Part shown: piece by piece, positions 32,409 through 41,114 of the stretch
Numbering within the stretch: position 1 is the first letter of the stretch
Layout: each line of letters starts with the position of its first letter
Assembly: GCA_031378805.1 (NCBI GenBank)
Contig: JANNEO010000103.1
Span: 1-64,000, forward strand
Length of the DNA stretch: 64,000 nucleotides
Source: JADCCX01 sp031378805
GTDB lineage: Bacteria; Pseudomonadota; Alphaproteobacteria; Rhizobiales; Beijerinckiaceae
Direction: 5' to 3'
Program-made: the position numbers and the translations under genes
The notes under the pieces: model-generated
Seen by the model: only the letters and a program-made list of their open reading frames with translations
What the model was told of the DNA's origin: nothing
The model's database searches: none

Positions 32409-33911
32409 TCAAACCTCCACATCCACGCGCGAGTCCAGCGCGAGCAAGCGTGCCAACTGCCTCATCCGATTGGCCACCCGATCGCTGTTCAGATCGGCAA
32501 GGTCCGGCGGAAGGGTGAGCACCAACGTGCGGCCATCCTGGACCAGAGGAGCACGTTTCAGCACGCCTGGCATCGAAGCCGAAATGATGTAAGCGACACG
32601 CATTGCCGCACCAAGAATCCGCGCCCGCTCCAGCAAGCGCGTTGACGCCAGTTCACGCACACGAGGGCTCAGTTCATCGTCGGAAAGGCCGACATGGCGG
32701 TAGAAAACCGAGAGTGCCACGAAGGCCCGTCCAGGATGATCGACGCCGCCGAAAGCCGCATGGGAGATGATGTTGAGGCTCTGTTCGCCCCGGTAGTCCG
32801 GATGGGCACGCCAGCCGATGTCGGCGACCAGGCACGCGGCTGTTCGTAAGCGCACGTCCTCGTGCGTTTCGTCGATGCCTGTCGAGGCGAACAGCGCATC
32901 CGTCCAATCCGCTAGCTCTACGCAATGGCGCGGTGAGCGTGACCGCAGGAGGTTGAGTTCCGCCGCGCCCGACAACAGCGGATCGCTTTTTCTTGCATCG
33001 GCATCGAGCAGTTCGAACAGCAGCCCTTCCCGCACGCCCATGGCGGAAAACACGACCCGCTCGCATTCGCTTTCCTTCAGCACCTGCTCCAGCACAAGTG
33101 CACCAAGCGCCAGAAGAGGTCGCCGGGCGGAGGAAATGCTGTCGATCGAGGTCATGGTGTCAGGCTCCACGCGCTGCACCATACGGCAGAAATCGATGGC
33201 CTCGCGCGAGGGCACGGCATAACCATGCATGACATTCAGGGGATAGCCCGTCTGCTTCATGTGCAGGCGGGCCAGCGCCCGCCATGTGCCCCCGACGGCG
33301 TAGAACGTGCGGCGGCGGCCTTGCAGCTTCACCCTGTCAAGATTGTCCCGGACGATCTTGCCCGCTTTCTTCAGCGAACCACCAGACGCATCCATCAGCG
33401 CCAGGCCGCCAAGCTTCACGCTGGCACCTTTGCCCAGTTTGCCGCCGTCGACATCGATAAGCTCCAGGCTGCCTCCGCCCAGATCACCGACGATTCCATC
33501 GGGACGGTAGAAGCCGGACTGCACGCCCATGGCAGACAGCGTCGCCTCGCGCTGGCCGGAGATCAATTCCACGCGTTGACCGATGGCCTCTTCCGCCAGC
33601 GTGATGAACTCCCGACCATTGTCGGCGTCCCGCGCGGCTGCCGTTGCCAACACCCTGATATCGGTAATGTTCATGAGGCTGATCAGGGTGCGGAACCGGG
33701 CCAATGCCTGCAATGCCAGACGCACGCCATCCTCGGGCAATTTGCCCGTCTTGGTCACGCCACGCCCAAGGCCGCACAGCACTTTCTCGTTGAAAATCGG
33801 GGTGGGCGCACGCGTCAGCCCTTCATAGGCCACGAGCCGGATGGAGTTCGATCCGATGTCGACAACCGCAACTGGCTCGGCCAGACGCAGGCGTCCCTTG
33901 GGATCAGACAT
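32409..33911 (-). CDS. ppx: Exopolyphosphatase
   Basis: Ppx removes terminal phosphates from polyphosphate. The 500-residue protein has the ASKHA motifs 'VAVVDIGSNSIRLVAYEGL' and 'GIVGDLGGGSLELIDVDGG', the 'YAVGGTWRALARLHMKQTG' segment, and a C-terminal ~200-residue HD-like region ('RLRTAACLVADIGWRAHPDY' and 'SHAAFGGVDHPGRAFVALSV'). The ATG at 33911 lies within the last codons of ppk (8-base overlap) and is preceded by GGGGA, so translation is coupled to polyphosphate kinase. A longer frame to 33965 would overlap ppk more and is not favoured. The genome also encodes a shorter Ppx/GppA homologue at 3.4-4.5 kb. Confidence 0.93.
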   Translation of the reverse strand: MSDPKGRLRLAEPVAVVDIGSNSIRLVAYEGLTRAPTPIFNEKVLCGLGRGVTKTGKLPEDGVRLALQALARFRTLISLMNITDIRVLATAAARDADNGREFITLAEEAIGQRVELISGQREATLSAMGVQSGFYRPDGIVGDLGGGSLELIDVDGGKLGKGASVKLGGLALMDASGGSLKKAGKIVRDNLDRVKLQGRRRTFYAVGGTWRALARLHMKQTGYPLNVMHGYAVPSREAIDFCRMVQRVEPDTMTSIDSISSARRPLLALGALVLEQVLKESECERVVFSAMGVREGLLFELLDADARKSDPLLSGAAELNLLRSRSPRHCVELADWTDALFASTGIDETHEDVRLRTAACLVADIGWRAHPDYRGEQSLNIISHAAFGGVDHPGRAFVALSVFYRHVGLSDDELSPRVRELASTRLLERARILGAAMRVAYIISASMPGVLKRAPLVQDGRTLVLTLPPDLADLNSDRVANRMRQLARLLALDSRVDVEV

Positions 33912-36087
33912 GTCCCCGCTGCTTGAGGAGACTTCGCGGGCTCGATTCTTTGAGTGATTTGCCACGGCCAGACAGACTCGGATTCGTCATGAAGTAACGA
34001 TGCGCGTTGAATGCCAGATCGGTATCGGACGGCACCACGCGCACGCTTGTACCATCCGCCAATACCCGCCAGCTCTGCTCGTTGTCGAGAAGGTTTGCAG
34101 CCATGACCTGGTCAAGAACCTGTTCATGCACAGTTGGATTGAGGATTGGCATCAGGGCTTCCACCCGGCGGTCAAGATTGCGGGGCATCAGATCAGCCGA
34201 AGAGATATACACCGCCGCCTTGGGATGCGGCAGGCCATGGCCGTTGCCGAAGGCATAAACCCGGGTGTGCTCGAGAAAACGTCCGACAATCGACTTGACC
34301 CGGATATTGTCGGACAGGCCCGGAATGCCCGGCCTGAGACAGCAGATGCCGCGCACGACAAGGTCGATCTGTACACCGGCGGCGCTCGCATCATAGAGCG
34401 CGTCGATGATCGCCGGATCGACGAGTGCGTTGCACTTCGCCCAGATCGCGGCGGGCTTTCCTGCCGCCGCATAGCGCATTTCTGCCGCGATATGCTCCAG
34501 CAGGCGCGTCTTGCACGTCAAAGGCGACACCGACATGTGTTCGAGGCCCTGAGGCTCCGCATAACCTGTGATGTAGTTGAAGATGCGGGCGACATCACGC
34601 CCCAGCGCCGCGTTCGCGGTGAACAGCGACAGATCGGTGTAAACCTTGGCGGTGATCGGGTGATAGTTGCCTGTGCCGACGTGGCAATAGGTCACGAGAT
34701 TACCCCCCTCACGCCGCACCACAAGCGAGAGCTTGGCATGGGTCTTCAATTCGATGAAGCCGAAGACCACCTGCACGCCAGCGCGCTCCAGATCCCGCGC
34801 CCAGCGGATGTTGGCCTCCTCGTCGAAGCGTGCCTTTAGTTCCACCAAGGCCGTGACTGACTTGCCGGCCTCTGCCGCTTCGACCAATGCCTTGACGATG
34901 GGGGAATCGTTCGAGGTGCGATACAAGGTCTGTTTGATCGCCACGACATTGGGATCACGCGCTGCCTGGTGCAGGAACTGAACCACGACGTCGAATGACT
35001 CGTAGGGGTGGTGAACAACCAGATCTTTTTGCCGGATCGCCGCAAAGCAATTGCCGCCATGCTCGCGGATTCGCTCGGGAAAACGCGCGTTGTAGGGTTC
35101 GAATTTCAGGTCGGCCCGGTCCAGTGACACCAGTTGCGACAGGTCATTGAGCGCCAGCATTCCATCGACAACAACGGCTTCTTCCGGCTTCACCCGCTGT
35201 TCGCGGATCACGAATTTCTGCAAGGATTCGGGCATGGAGGCATCGATCTCCAACCGGATCACCACGCCGCGCTTGCGTTGCTTCAGCATGGTTTCGAACA
35301 CGCGGACGAGATCCTCCGCTTCTTCCTCGATTTCGACATCGGAATCGCGGATGACGCGAAACGCACCGGCCCCGATCAATTCATAGCCAGGAAACAGCTT
35401 GCCGATGAACAGGCGGATGATCTGCTCCAGAAGGATGCAGCGATAAAGACCGCTGTCGCTCAGGTCTGGCAGCTTGATGAACCGCTCGATCTTCTGGGGC
35501 ATACGGATCAGGGCGCGCAACTGGCGACCATCCGTCATCCGCCGCAGCATCAGCGCCATCGAGAACCCGAGATTGGGGATGAACGGGAAAGGATGGGCGG
35601 GATCAATCGCCAGCGGGGTCAGCACAGGGAAAACGGCGTGCAGGAAATGGTCTTCCAGCCAGCGCTTGTCAGCCTCGGTCAGCTCCGATGTTTCCGTCAG
35701 CGCTATGCCCGCCGCCTGCAGATCGGCCCGAATGGTCCGCCATCTGATCTGCTGATCAGCTGTCAAGCGCTGTACCCGGTCGTTGATTTTCACGAGTTGC
35801 TCGGCGGGCGTCAGCCCATCCTCGGATGGCACTGTCACCCCACCCGTAACCTGTTCGGTCAGGCCGGAAACACGCACCATGAAGAACTCGTCAAGATTGT
35901 TTGCCGAAATCGAAAGAAAACGCAGCCGCTCCAGTACGGGATGCTGCGGATTGGAGGCTTCCTCCAGCACCCTTGCGTTGAATTCCAGCCAGGACAGCTC
36001 ACGGTTGATGAAGCGCGCAGTCGAGTGCCTCAGTGCGATCGTCTCGTCATCCACCTTGCGCACAATAGGGCGCCGTCTTCCGGGCAT
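33904..36087 (-). CDS. ppk: Polyphosphate kinase 1
   Basis: PPK1 reversibly builds polyphosphate from the gamma-phosphate of ATP. The 727-residue product has the N-terminal head ('FINRELSWLEFNARVLEEAS'), middle domain ('PAHPFPFIPNLGFSMALML') and two phospholipase-D-like C-terminal domains. The autophosphorylated histidine is in 'GFIELKTHAKLSLVVRRE' (H450 by my count), and 'CHVGTGNYHPITAKVYTDLS' and 'ISSADLMPRNLDRRVEALMP' are strongly conserved. The start has AGGAGAACAAGGT. It is followed by the overlapping ppx, giving synthesis and degradation in one transcript. Confidence 0.96.
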   Translation of the reverse strand: MPGRRRPIVRKVDDETIALRHSTARFINRELSWLEFNARVLEEASNPQHPVLERLRFLSISANNLDEFFMVRVSGLTEQVTGGVTVPSEDGLTPAEQLVKINDRVQRLTADQQIRWRTIRADLQAAGIALTETSELTEADKRWLEDHFLHAVFPVLTPLAIDPAHPFPFIPNLGFSMALMLRRMTDGRQLRALIRMPQKIERFIKLPDLSDSGLYRCILLEQIIRLFIGKLFPGYELIGAGAFRVIRDSDVEIEEEAEDLVRVFETMLKQRKRGVVIRLEIDASMPESLQKFVIREQRVKPEEAVVVDGMLALNDLSQLVSLDRADLKFEPYNARFPERIREHGGNCFAAIRQKDLVVHHPYESFDVVVQFLHQAARDPNVVAIKQTLYRTSNDSPIVKALVEAAEAGKSVTALVELKARFDEEANIRWARDLERAGVQVVFGFIELKTHAKLSLVVRREGGNLVTYCHVGTGNYHPITAKVYTDLSLFTANAALGRDVARIFNYITGYAEPQGLEHMSVSPLTCKTRLLEHIAAEMRYAAAGKPAAIWAKCNALVDPAIIDALYDASAAGVQIDLVVRGICCLRPGIPGLSDNIRVKSIVGRFLEHTRVYAFGNGHGLPHPKAAVYISSADLMPRNLDRRVEALMPILNPTVHEQVLDQVMAANLLDNEQSWRVLADGTSVRVVPSDTDLAFNAHRYFMTNPSLSGRGKSLKESSPRSLLKQRGHV

Positions 36088-36174
36088 ACCTTGTTCTCCT
36101 GCCGATTCACCGGTTCCATCCAGAGAAAGGCTTGCGACACGATCATGACAGATCGTGGATTGATTGAAAGCCTC

Positions 36175-36852
36175 TCAGCCCTCGGTCGACCAGCCCAGGA
36201 TCGCGGCTGCCATCTGGCGCGTCAACCGCCTGCCGCGCACCATGGCCCCGTGATCGAGCTTTTCCACCGTGGAGCGCACGGCGGCGAAGGAGCGCTCGAT
36301 TCGCAGGCAGAGATACTCGACCAGCGCCGTATCGACGATGAGTTGCCGGTCCACGAACAGCTTCACGAGGAGTGCTCGGATCAAGGCATCGTCGGGAGGC
36401 GCAATGGCAACCATGGGAGCCTTGCGCAAGCGTGAGAGCAGGTCCGGCGTCGCAAGCCCAAGTTCCTGCGGGGGCCGGGCCGAGGTCAGCAGCAGGCTCG
36501 CACCCTTCTCCTCCGCCAGGTTGACCAGGTGGAACAGCGCGGCTTCTCCCAATCCCGGCCGGTCGATATCCTCGACCACCACGGCCTTTGCCGCAATGAG
36601 CGCAGGCACATCAGCCTTGTCGAGCGAACGGGCACTCAATTGCCGCGCTCCGGCTTTCGCTGCCCAGATCGCCGCGAGATGCGATTTGCCCGACGCTGAC
36701 GGACCCGCCATGACCAGCAACCGCGAGGCCCAGTCCGGCCAGGACTCGATCATGCCATAAGCGTCGACGTTCGACTGGCTGATCAGGAAATCCTCCTCGC
36801 CAAATCGCGGAGCCAGCGCGAGCTTCAGCGGCAACTGGCGATTGTCAGCCAT
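36175..36852 (-). CDS. hdaA: DnaA-related replication regulator HdaA
   Basis: This is a 225-residue AAA+ protein resembling DnaA domain III without the DNA-binding domain. It begins MADNRQLPLKLALAPRFGEE, containing an N-terminal 'QLPLKL' clamp-binding-type motif that in Hda proteins contacts the DnaN beta clamp. A P-loop 'GPSASGKSHLAAIW', a Walker B-like 'AVVVEDIDRPG' and a sensor 'LLLTSARPPQELGLATPDLL' follow. Hda/HdaA stimulates ATP hydrolysis by DnaA to prevent re-initiation. The ATG is embedded in the end of the perM gene (8-base overlap), typical of the conserved perM-hdaA pair in alphaproteobacteria. ppk follows after 87 bases. Confidence 0.9.
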   Translation of the reverse strand: MADNRQLPLKLALAPRFGEEDFLISQSNVDAYGMIESWPDWASRLLVMAGPSASGKSHLAAIWAAKAGARQLSARSLDKADVPALIAAKAVVVEDIDRPGLGEAALFHLVNLAEEKGASLLLTSARPPQELGLATPDLLSRLRKAPMVAIAPPDDALIRALLVKLFVDRQLIVDTALVEYLCLRIERSFAAVRSTVEKLDHGAMVRGRRLTRQMAAAILGWSTEG

Positions 36853-37939
36853 CGGATTTTTCAGAGGGTTCCGGCAACATCGATCCCCCATGTAACGGGC
36901 TGTCGAGATAGTGCTGCAACGCAAAGCGCGTCAGCACGCCGATGGCCGCCGCAATGGGCACGGCCAGCAAGAGGCCGAGAAAGCCGAAGAGCGATCCCGC
37001 CGCCAGCAGTGCGAACATCAGCCAGACCGGATGCAGGCCCACTGTCTCACCCACCAGCTTGGGTGCCAGGATGTTGCCCTCGATGAACTGGCCGATCACG
37101 AACACCAGCAGAACCAAACCCACCATGGCCGAATCCGGCCAGAATTGCGCGATAGCGACGCCCACCGCCACAAGCAGCCCAAGCAGCGAGCCGACATAGG
37201 GAATGAAACTGAGAACACCAGCGGACAACCCGATGAGGATGCCGAAGTTCAGCCCCAGCGCAAACAGTCCAGCCGCATAGATCGCACCAAGGATGAGACA
37301 GACCAGCGTCTGCCCGCGCAGGAAGCCGGAAATCGCCGTGTCGACATCACCCGCGATCTGGCGCACGGCCGCCCTCTGGTCCACCGGCACCCAGCTGTCG
37401 ACCTTGGCAACCATATGGTCCCAGTCGAGCAGCAGATAGAACGCGACGACAGGCGTGACGACCAGCAGCGAAACGATGCCGATCAGCGCCTGGCCTCCCG
37501 ACCACAGCGAGCCCAGAAAGCGGCCAAGCCAATTCATGCCCTGGCCCACCACATCGCCCAATGATTTCTGCAAGTCCTGCAGCACCTTTTCGCCGCCCAC
37601 CTTCTCCAGCAATGGCCCTCCCTGCTCGGTCAGCAGCACCTGCAACCGCATGACGTAGCCTGGAACTTTCTCGATGAAGGCCATGACCTGCGTGGCCAGC
37701 AAGGGCGCCACGACAATCAGGAGACCGATGAACAGCGTGACGAACAGCACCAGGATCAGGAGTGTCGCGCTCAACCGTCCAAGACCCCATCTCTCCAATC
37801 GATCTGCCAGCGGATCGAGCAGATAGGCCAGTACCAGGCCGGCAGCGAAAGGCATCAGCACGTCGCGCAACAGCCATATCAGCCCCACGAAGACGGCGAA
37901 GAGGACCAGCCAAAAGCCAATTTTTCTTTGCAATATCAT
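36845..37939 (-). CDS. AI-2E family transporter / PerM-like permease
   Basis: The 364-residue inner-membrane protein has about eight helices arranged as in the AI-2E/PerM family: a tight N-terminal cluster ('IGFWLVLFAVFVGLIWLL', 'VLMPFAAGLVLAYLLDPLAD'), an amphipathic central domain (residues about 95-150), and C-terminal helices with 'FIPYVGSLLGLLVAVGVAI' and 'IEGNILAPKLVGETVGLHP', the family signature. Members include a quorum-signal exporter and sodium/proton antiporters, so the substrate cannot be stated. It lies 18 bases after the phosphatidyltransferase gene and overlaps hdaA. Confidence 0.88.
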   Translation of the reverse strand: MILQRKIGFWLVLFAVFVGLIWLLRDVLMPFAAGLVLAYLLDPLADRLERWGLGRLSATLLILVLFVTLFIGLLIVVAPLLATQVMAFIEKVPGYVMRLQVLLTEQGGPLLEKVGGEKVLQDLQKSLGDVVGQGMNWLGRFLGSLWSGGQALIGIVSLLVVTPVVAFYLLLDWDHMVAKVDSWVPVDQRAAVRQIAGDVDTAISGFLRGQTLVCLILGAIYAAGLFALGLNFGILIGLSAGVLSFIPYVGSLLGLLVAVGVAIAQFWPDSAMVGLVLLVFVIGQFIEGNILAPKLVGETVGLHPVWLMFALLAAGSLFGFLGLLLAVPIAAAIGVLTRFALQHYLDSPLHGGSMLPEPSEKSDG

Positions 37940-37957
37940 TATGTTTGACGCTCTTCC

Positions 37958-38503
37958 TCAATCTGCCATATGGCGGAACCAAGTGGCGAGATAGGCAAGC
38001 ATCGAGGCCAAGGTCAAGGCGGTCACGATGCCAAGGCTCGCCGTCACAAGCAGATCCATCGCCAGTTGGAAGGCCAGCAGGAACAGCATCAGGGCCACGA
38101 AACTGATCTGTGCAAGTGTGTTGGCCTTGCTGAGGCGCAGCGGGTTGATCTCCACTGGATTGTCCAGCAGCCAGGACACGATGATCGCGCCAATGATCAT
38201 GATATCGCGTGAAACCACCAGAACAGCCAGCCACACAGGGATATAGCTGCCAATTGCCATCGTGACATAGATCGACACCAGCAGCGCCTTGTCGGCCAGC
38301 GGATCAAGGTAAGCCCCCAATTCCGTGCGCATGTCGAAGTGTCGCGCCACGAAGCCATCGACCGCATCGGTCACGCCCGCCGTCACGAACAGCACGAACG
38401 CCAGCGTCCATTGCTTGTTGATGATCGAGACAATGACGATCGGCACCAGGCAGAACCGGAGCATCGTGAGCAGATTTGCAAGATTTAGAGCCGAGGCACG
38501 CAT
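37958..38503 (-). CDS. CDP-alcohol phosphatidyltransferase (PgsA-like)
   Basis: The 181-residue membrane enzyme carries the complete CDP-alcohol phosphotransferase motif D-x2-DG-x2-AR-x8-G-x3-D-x3-D as 'DAVDGFVARHFDMRTELG' followed by 'AYLDPLADK'. It has about five hydrophobic helices and starts 'MRASALNLANLLTMLRF', equivalent to the 'PNLLTLxR' start of phosphatidylglycerophosphate synthase. Size and sequence fit PgsA or a cardiolipin-synthase-type relative; which phospholipid it makes is not decidable. It is divergent from purM, with 78 bases between, and first in the leftward perM-hdaA transcript. Confidence 0.88.
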   Translation of the reverse strand: MRASALNLANLLTMLRFCLVPIVIVSIINKQWTLAFVLFVTAGVTDAVDGFVARHFDMRTELGAYLDPLADKALLVSIYVTMAIGSYIPVWLAVLVVSRDIMIIGAIIVSWLLDNPVEINPLRLSKANTLAQISFVALMLFLLAFQLAMDLLVTASLGIVTALTLASMLAYLATWFRHMAD

Positions 38504-38581
38504 GTTTTGCTGACGATAACGAAGTCACCGCGCTTGCCAAGGCTGATCGCAGCCCCTACCGCCATTTTGCGAGGAATTTCC

Positions 38582-39658
38582 ATGGCGAAGCCCACAAACA
38601 CCACTGGCTTGACCTATGCCGATGCAGGCGTGGACATCGACGCGGGCAATGCCATGGTCGATCAGATCAAGCCGCTGGTGCGCGCGACACGCCGCCCCGG
38701 CGCGGATGCCGAAATCGGCGGCTTCGGCGGCCTGTTCGATCTCAAGGCGGCTGGATTCAAGGATCCTATCCTTGTCGCGGCGAATGACGGCGTCGGCACC
38801 AAGGTGAAGATTGCGATCGAAAGCGGCATCCATCACACCGTGGGCATCGATCTTGTGGCGATGTGCGTCAATGACCTGATTGTGCAGGGCGCGGAACCAC
38901 TGTTCTTTCTCGATTACTACGCCACGGGAAAACTGGTGCCGGAGGTTGGCGTCGCCATCGTGCGGGGCATCACTGATGGTTGTAAGCAGGCGGGATGCGC
39001 ACTGATAGGCGGTGAAACCGCCGAAATGCCCGGCATGTATGCGGGCAAGGACTATGACCTTGCGGGCTTCTCGGTCGGTGCCGTGGAGCGGGGACACGTG
39101 CTGCCACAAGGCGTGGCCGCTGGACAGGTCGTGATCGGCCTCGCGTCGTCCGGCGTGCATTCCAACGGCTTTTCCCTGGTGCGCCGCATCGTCGAGCGCA
39201 GTGGTCTGGCCTGGACCGATCCCGCGCCCTTCGCCGATGGCCAGACGATGGCCGAGGCGCTGCTGACCCCCACGCGAATCTATGTGAAGCTCGTGCTGGA
39301 CCTGATCCGCCGTGTCGGTGGCATCCATGGCCTCGTGCATATCACCGGCGGCGGGTTCATCGACAATATCCCGCGCGTTTTGCCCCAAAACGTTGGTGTC
39401 TCCCTCAAGCTGGACCAGATCGCGGTGCCGCCAGTGTTTCGCTGGCTCGCCAAGACAGGCGGCGTCAGCGAGCATGAGATGCTGCGCACCTTCAACTGCG
39501 GCGTCGGGATGGCGCTGATCGTGGATGCGCTGAAGGCTCCTGAATTGCTGGCGGCGCTGGCTGTAGCGGGAGAGAGCGCCAGCGTCATCGGCATCACAAC
39601 GGCGGTTGCGGTGGGTGCTCCGCAGGTCGCTACCACCGGGTCACTCACGCTCGCATGA
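38582..39658 (+). CDS. purM: Phosphoribosylformylglycinamidine cyclo-ligase (AIR synthase)
   Basis: This ATP-dependent enzyme closes the imidazole ring in purine synthesis. The 358-residue product begins MAKPTNTTGLTYADAGVDID and contains 'EIGGFGGLFDLKAAGFKDPI', 'AANDGVGTKVKIAIESG', 'GGETAEMPGMYAGKDYDLAG' and 'HITGGGFIDNIPRVLP', all AIR-synthase signatures. ATG 38582 has GAGGA upstream; the longer in-frame start at 38507 would run into the divergent gene's promoter. The stop overlaps purN (ATGA). Confidence 0.97.
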   Translation: MAKPTNTTGLTYADAGVDIDAGNAMVDQIKPLVRATRRPGADAEIGGFGGLFDLKAAGFKDPILVAANDGVGTKVKIAIESGIHHTVGIDLVAMCVNDLIVQGAEPLFFLDYYATGKLVPEVGVAIVRGITDGCKQAGCALIGGETAEMPGMYAGKDYDLAGFSVGAVERGHVLPQGVAAGQVVIGLASSGVHSNGFSLVRRIVERSGLAWTDPAPFADGQTMAEALLTPTRIYVKLVLDLIRRVGGIHGLVHITGGGFIDNIPRVLPQNVGVSLKLDQIAVPPVFRWLAKTGGVSEHEMLRTFNCGVGMALIVDALKAPELLAALAVAGESASVIGITTAVAVGAPQVATTGSLTLA

Positions 39659-40251
39659 TGCGGATACCCGCCAGAAAGCGTGTTGCCGTGCTGATTTCGG
39701 GGCGTGGCTCCAACATGGCGGCCCTGGTGGAGGCGGCAAAAGCGACGGATTATCCGGCTCAGATCGCGCTTGTCGCCAGCAACAAGCCCGATGCCGAAGG
39801 ATTGATCGTCGCCAGGCAACAAGGGATTGCCACATTTGCGCTCTCCCACAAGGATTTCCCCGACCGCGAAACTTATGATCGGGCGATCCATGTGCAACTG
39901 CTGGAAAACGCCATCGACCTCGTGGCGCTGGCTGGGTTCATGCGGGTGCTTTCGCCGTGGTTCTGCCGCCAGTGGGCAGGGCAGTTGATCAACATTCATC
40001 CCTCGCTCCTGCCGGAGTTCAAGGGCGTGGACACGCACCAGCGCGCACTCGATGCCAAGGTGCGCGAGCACGGCTGCTCGGTCCACTACGTGACGCCGGA
40101 ACTGGATGACGGGCCGGTGATCCTGCAAGCGCGGGTACAGGTGCTGGCGAGCGACGACGCGGCATCGCTTGCCTTACGTGTGCTGAAGGAAGAGCACAGG
40201 ATTTATCCGCTGGCGCTGGCCATTGCGGCCACAACAGAGGCCAATCGCTAA
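39655..40251 (+). CDS. purN: Phosphoribosylglycinamide formyltransferase (GAR transformylase)
   Basis: This enzyme transfers a formyl group from 10-formyltetrahydrofolate to GAR. The 198-residue protein has 'VAVLISGRGSNMAALVEAAK', the catalytic region 'LINIHPSLLPEFKGVDTH' with the 'N-x-H' pair (Asn and His), and 'VTPELDDGPVILQARV' with the catalytic Asp. Two adjacent ATGs (39655, 39658) follow the purM stop. Its TAA shares bases with the TAG of the convergent gene, a 4-base tail-to-tail overlap. Confidence 0.97.
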   Translation: MMRIPARKRVAVLISGRGSNMAALVEAAKATDYPAQIALVASNKPDAEGLIVARQQGIATFALSHKDFPDRETYDRAIHVQLLENAIDLVALAGFMRVLSPWFCRQWAGQLINIHPSLLPEFKGVDTHQRALDAKVREHGCSVHYVTPELDDGPVILQARVQVLASDDAASLALRVLKEEHRIYPLALAIAATTEANR

Positions 40252-41105
40252 AGGCCCCGCCACATCGTCCAGATACGCAACCAGTTCTGGACGTCAATCA
40301 CCGTCTTGAACGGGTTGTAATCCCGGCGATCCATCGGCGCGAGGTAGCGCTCGATCATGGTGATCGGCAGGAACGCCGCCTTGATGTCTGGACGCATCTG
40401 GCTGGTCAACGCGAGTGCCTTGGCCCTGTGGTCGCGTGCTCGCGCCCGCATGTCGGCCAAAGCCGCCCTCAATCCTGGGCTGTCAGCTCCCGATACGATG
40501 TCCTCGCGGTCGATTCCGACGCTGTCCATCACTGATTTCGGCAGGAAAATCTGCCCGCGCCGGGAATGCCATGGAAAGGCCCGCAACATGCCCGCCATCG
40601 CGTAGGCCACCCCGGCATGTCCCGCCGCATCAGCAGAGCCAGGCTCTTCACCCTTGGTGAGGATGATGCAGGCCAGGCGGAACAATGCCGACGAGGTCTC
40701 CCCGCAATAGCCTTCAAGCGTCGCCCAGTCCGGCATCGGATCATCATAAAGGTCGAAGGCACGCGCATCGATCAGGTCGTGGAACGGCTTCAGCGGCAAG
40801 ATGTTCGCCTTGATCGTGTCATGGATCGCCATGGCGACAGGATGGCCACTGGCCTCTTCCGGGCGTTCACCGTTCAAGACATCGCGCCACCATTGCAGGC
40901 GTATTTCGCCCGGTATCGGCTCTTTGGCGGCGGCACGCACGCCGGCGATCTCCAGCGAAAATGCCTGCAATGCGTTGAGAAAGGGCCGCCGTTCGGCAGG
41001 CGCGAAAAGGGTCGCAACATGGCGGTCGGCATCGTGCTTCTGCACGAGACCGGCACAGATGATGTAGGCGTTGGGAAGCAAGTCAGTCGGATTGAGATCG
41101 CTCAT
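40248..41105 (-). CDS. Squalene/phytoene-synthase-fold protein, NDUFAF6-like
   Basis: The 285-residue helical protein belongs to the squalene/phytoene synthase family by pattern ('FSLEIAGVRAAAKEPIPGEI', 'RLQWWRDVLNGERPEEAS', 'IDARAFDLYDDPMPDWATLE', 'GQIFLPKSVMDSVGIDREDI'). The size and the 'LQWWRD' segment are closer to alphaproteobacterial homologues of mitochondrial NDUFAF6 (complex I assembly) than to true carotenoid or hopanoid synthases. The aspartate-rich site is only partly conserved ('DLYDD'), so prenyl-transfer activity is doubtful. No hopanoid or carotenoid genes are near. It is followed by benE on the same strand after a 9-base gap upstream, and converges with purN. Confidence 0.75.
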   Translation of the reverse strand: MSDLNPTDLLPNAYIICAGLVQKHDADRHVATLFAPAERRPFLNALQAFSLEIAGVRAAAKEPIPGEIRLQWWRDVLNGERPEEASGHPVAMAIHDTIKANILPLKPFHDLIDARAFDLYDDPMPDWATLEGYCGETSSALFRLACIILTKGEEPGSADAAGHAGVAYAMAGMLRAFPWHSRRGQIFLPKSVMDSVGIDREDIVSGADSPGLRAALADMRARARDHRAKALALTSQMRPDIKAAFLPITMIERYLAPMDRRDYNPFKTVIDVQNWLRIWTMWRGL

Positions 41106-41114
41106 GCGGCTGGC

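Noticed and set aside
35134..36435. 433-codon open frame opposite ppk and hdaA
   Set aside because: Antisense shadow without ribosome-binding site or recognisable domain.
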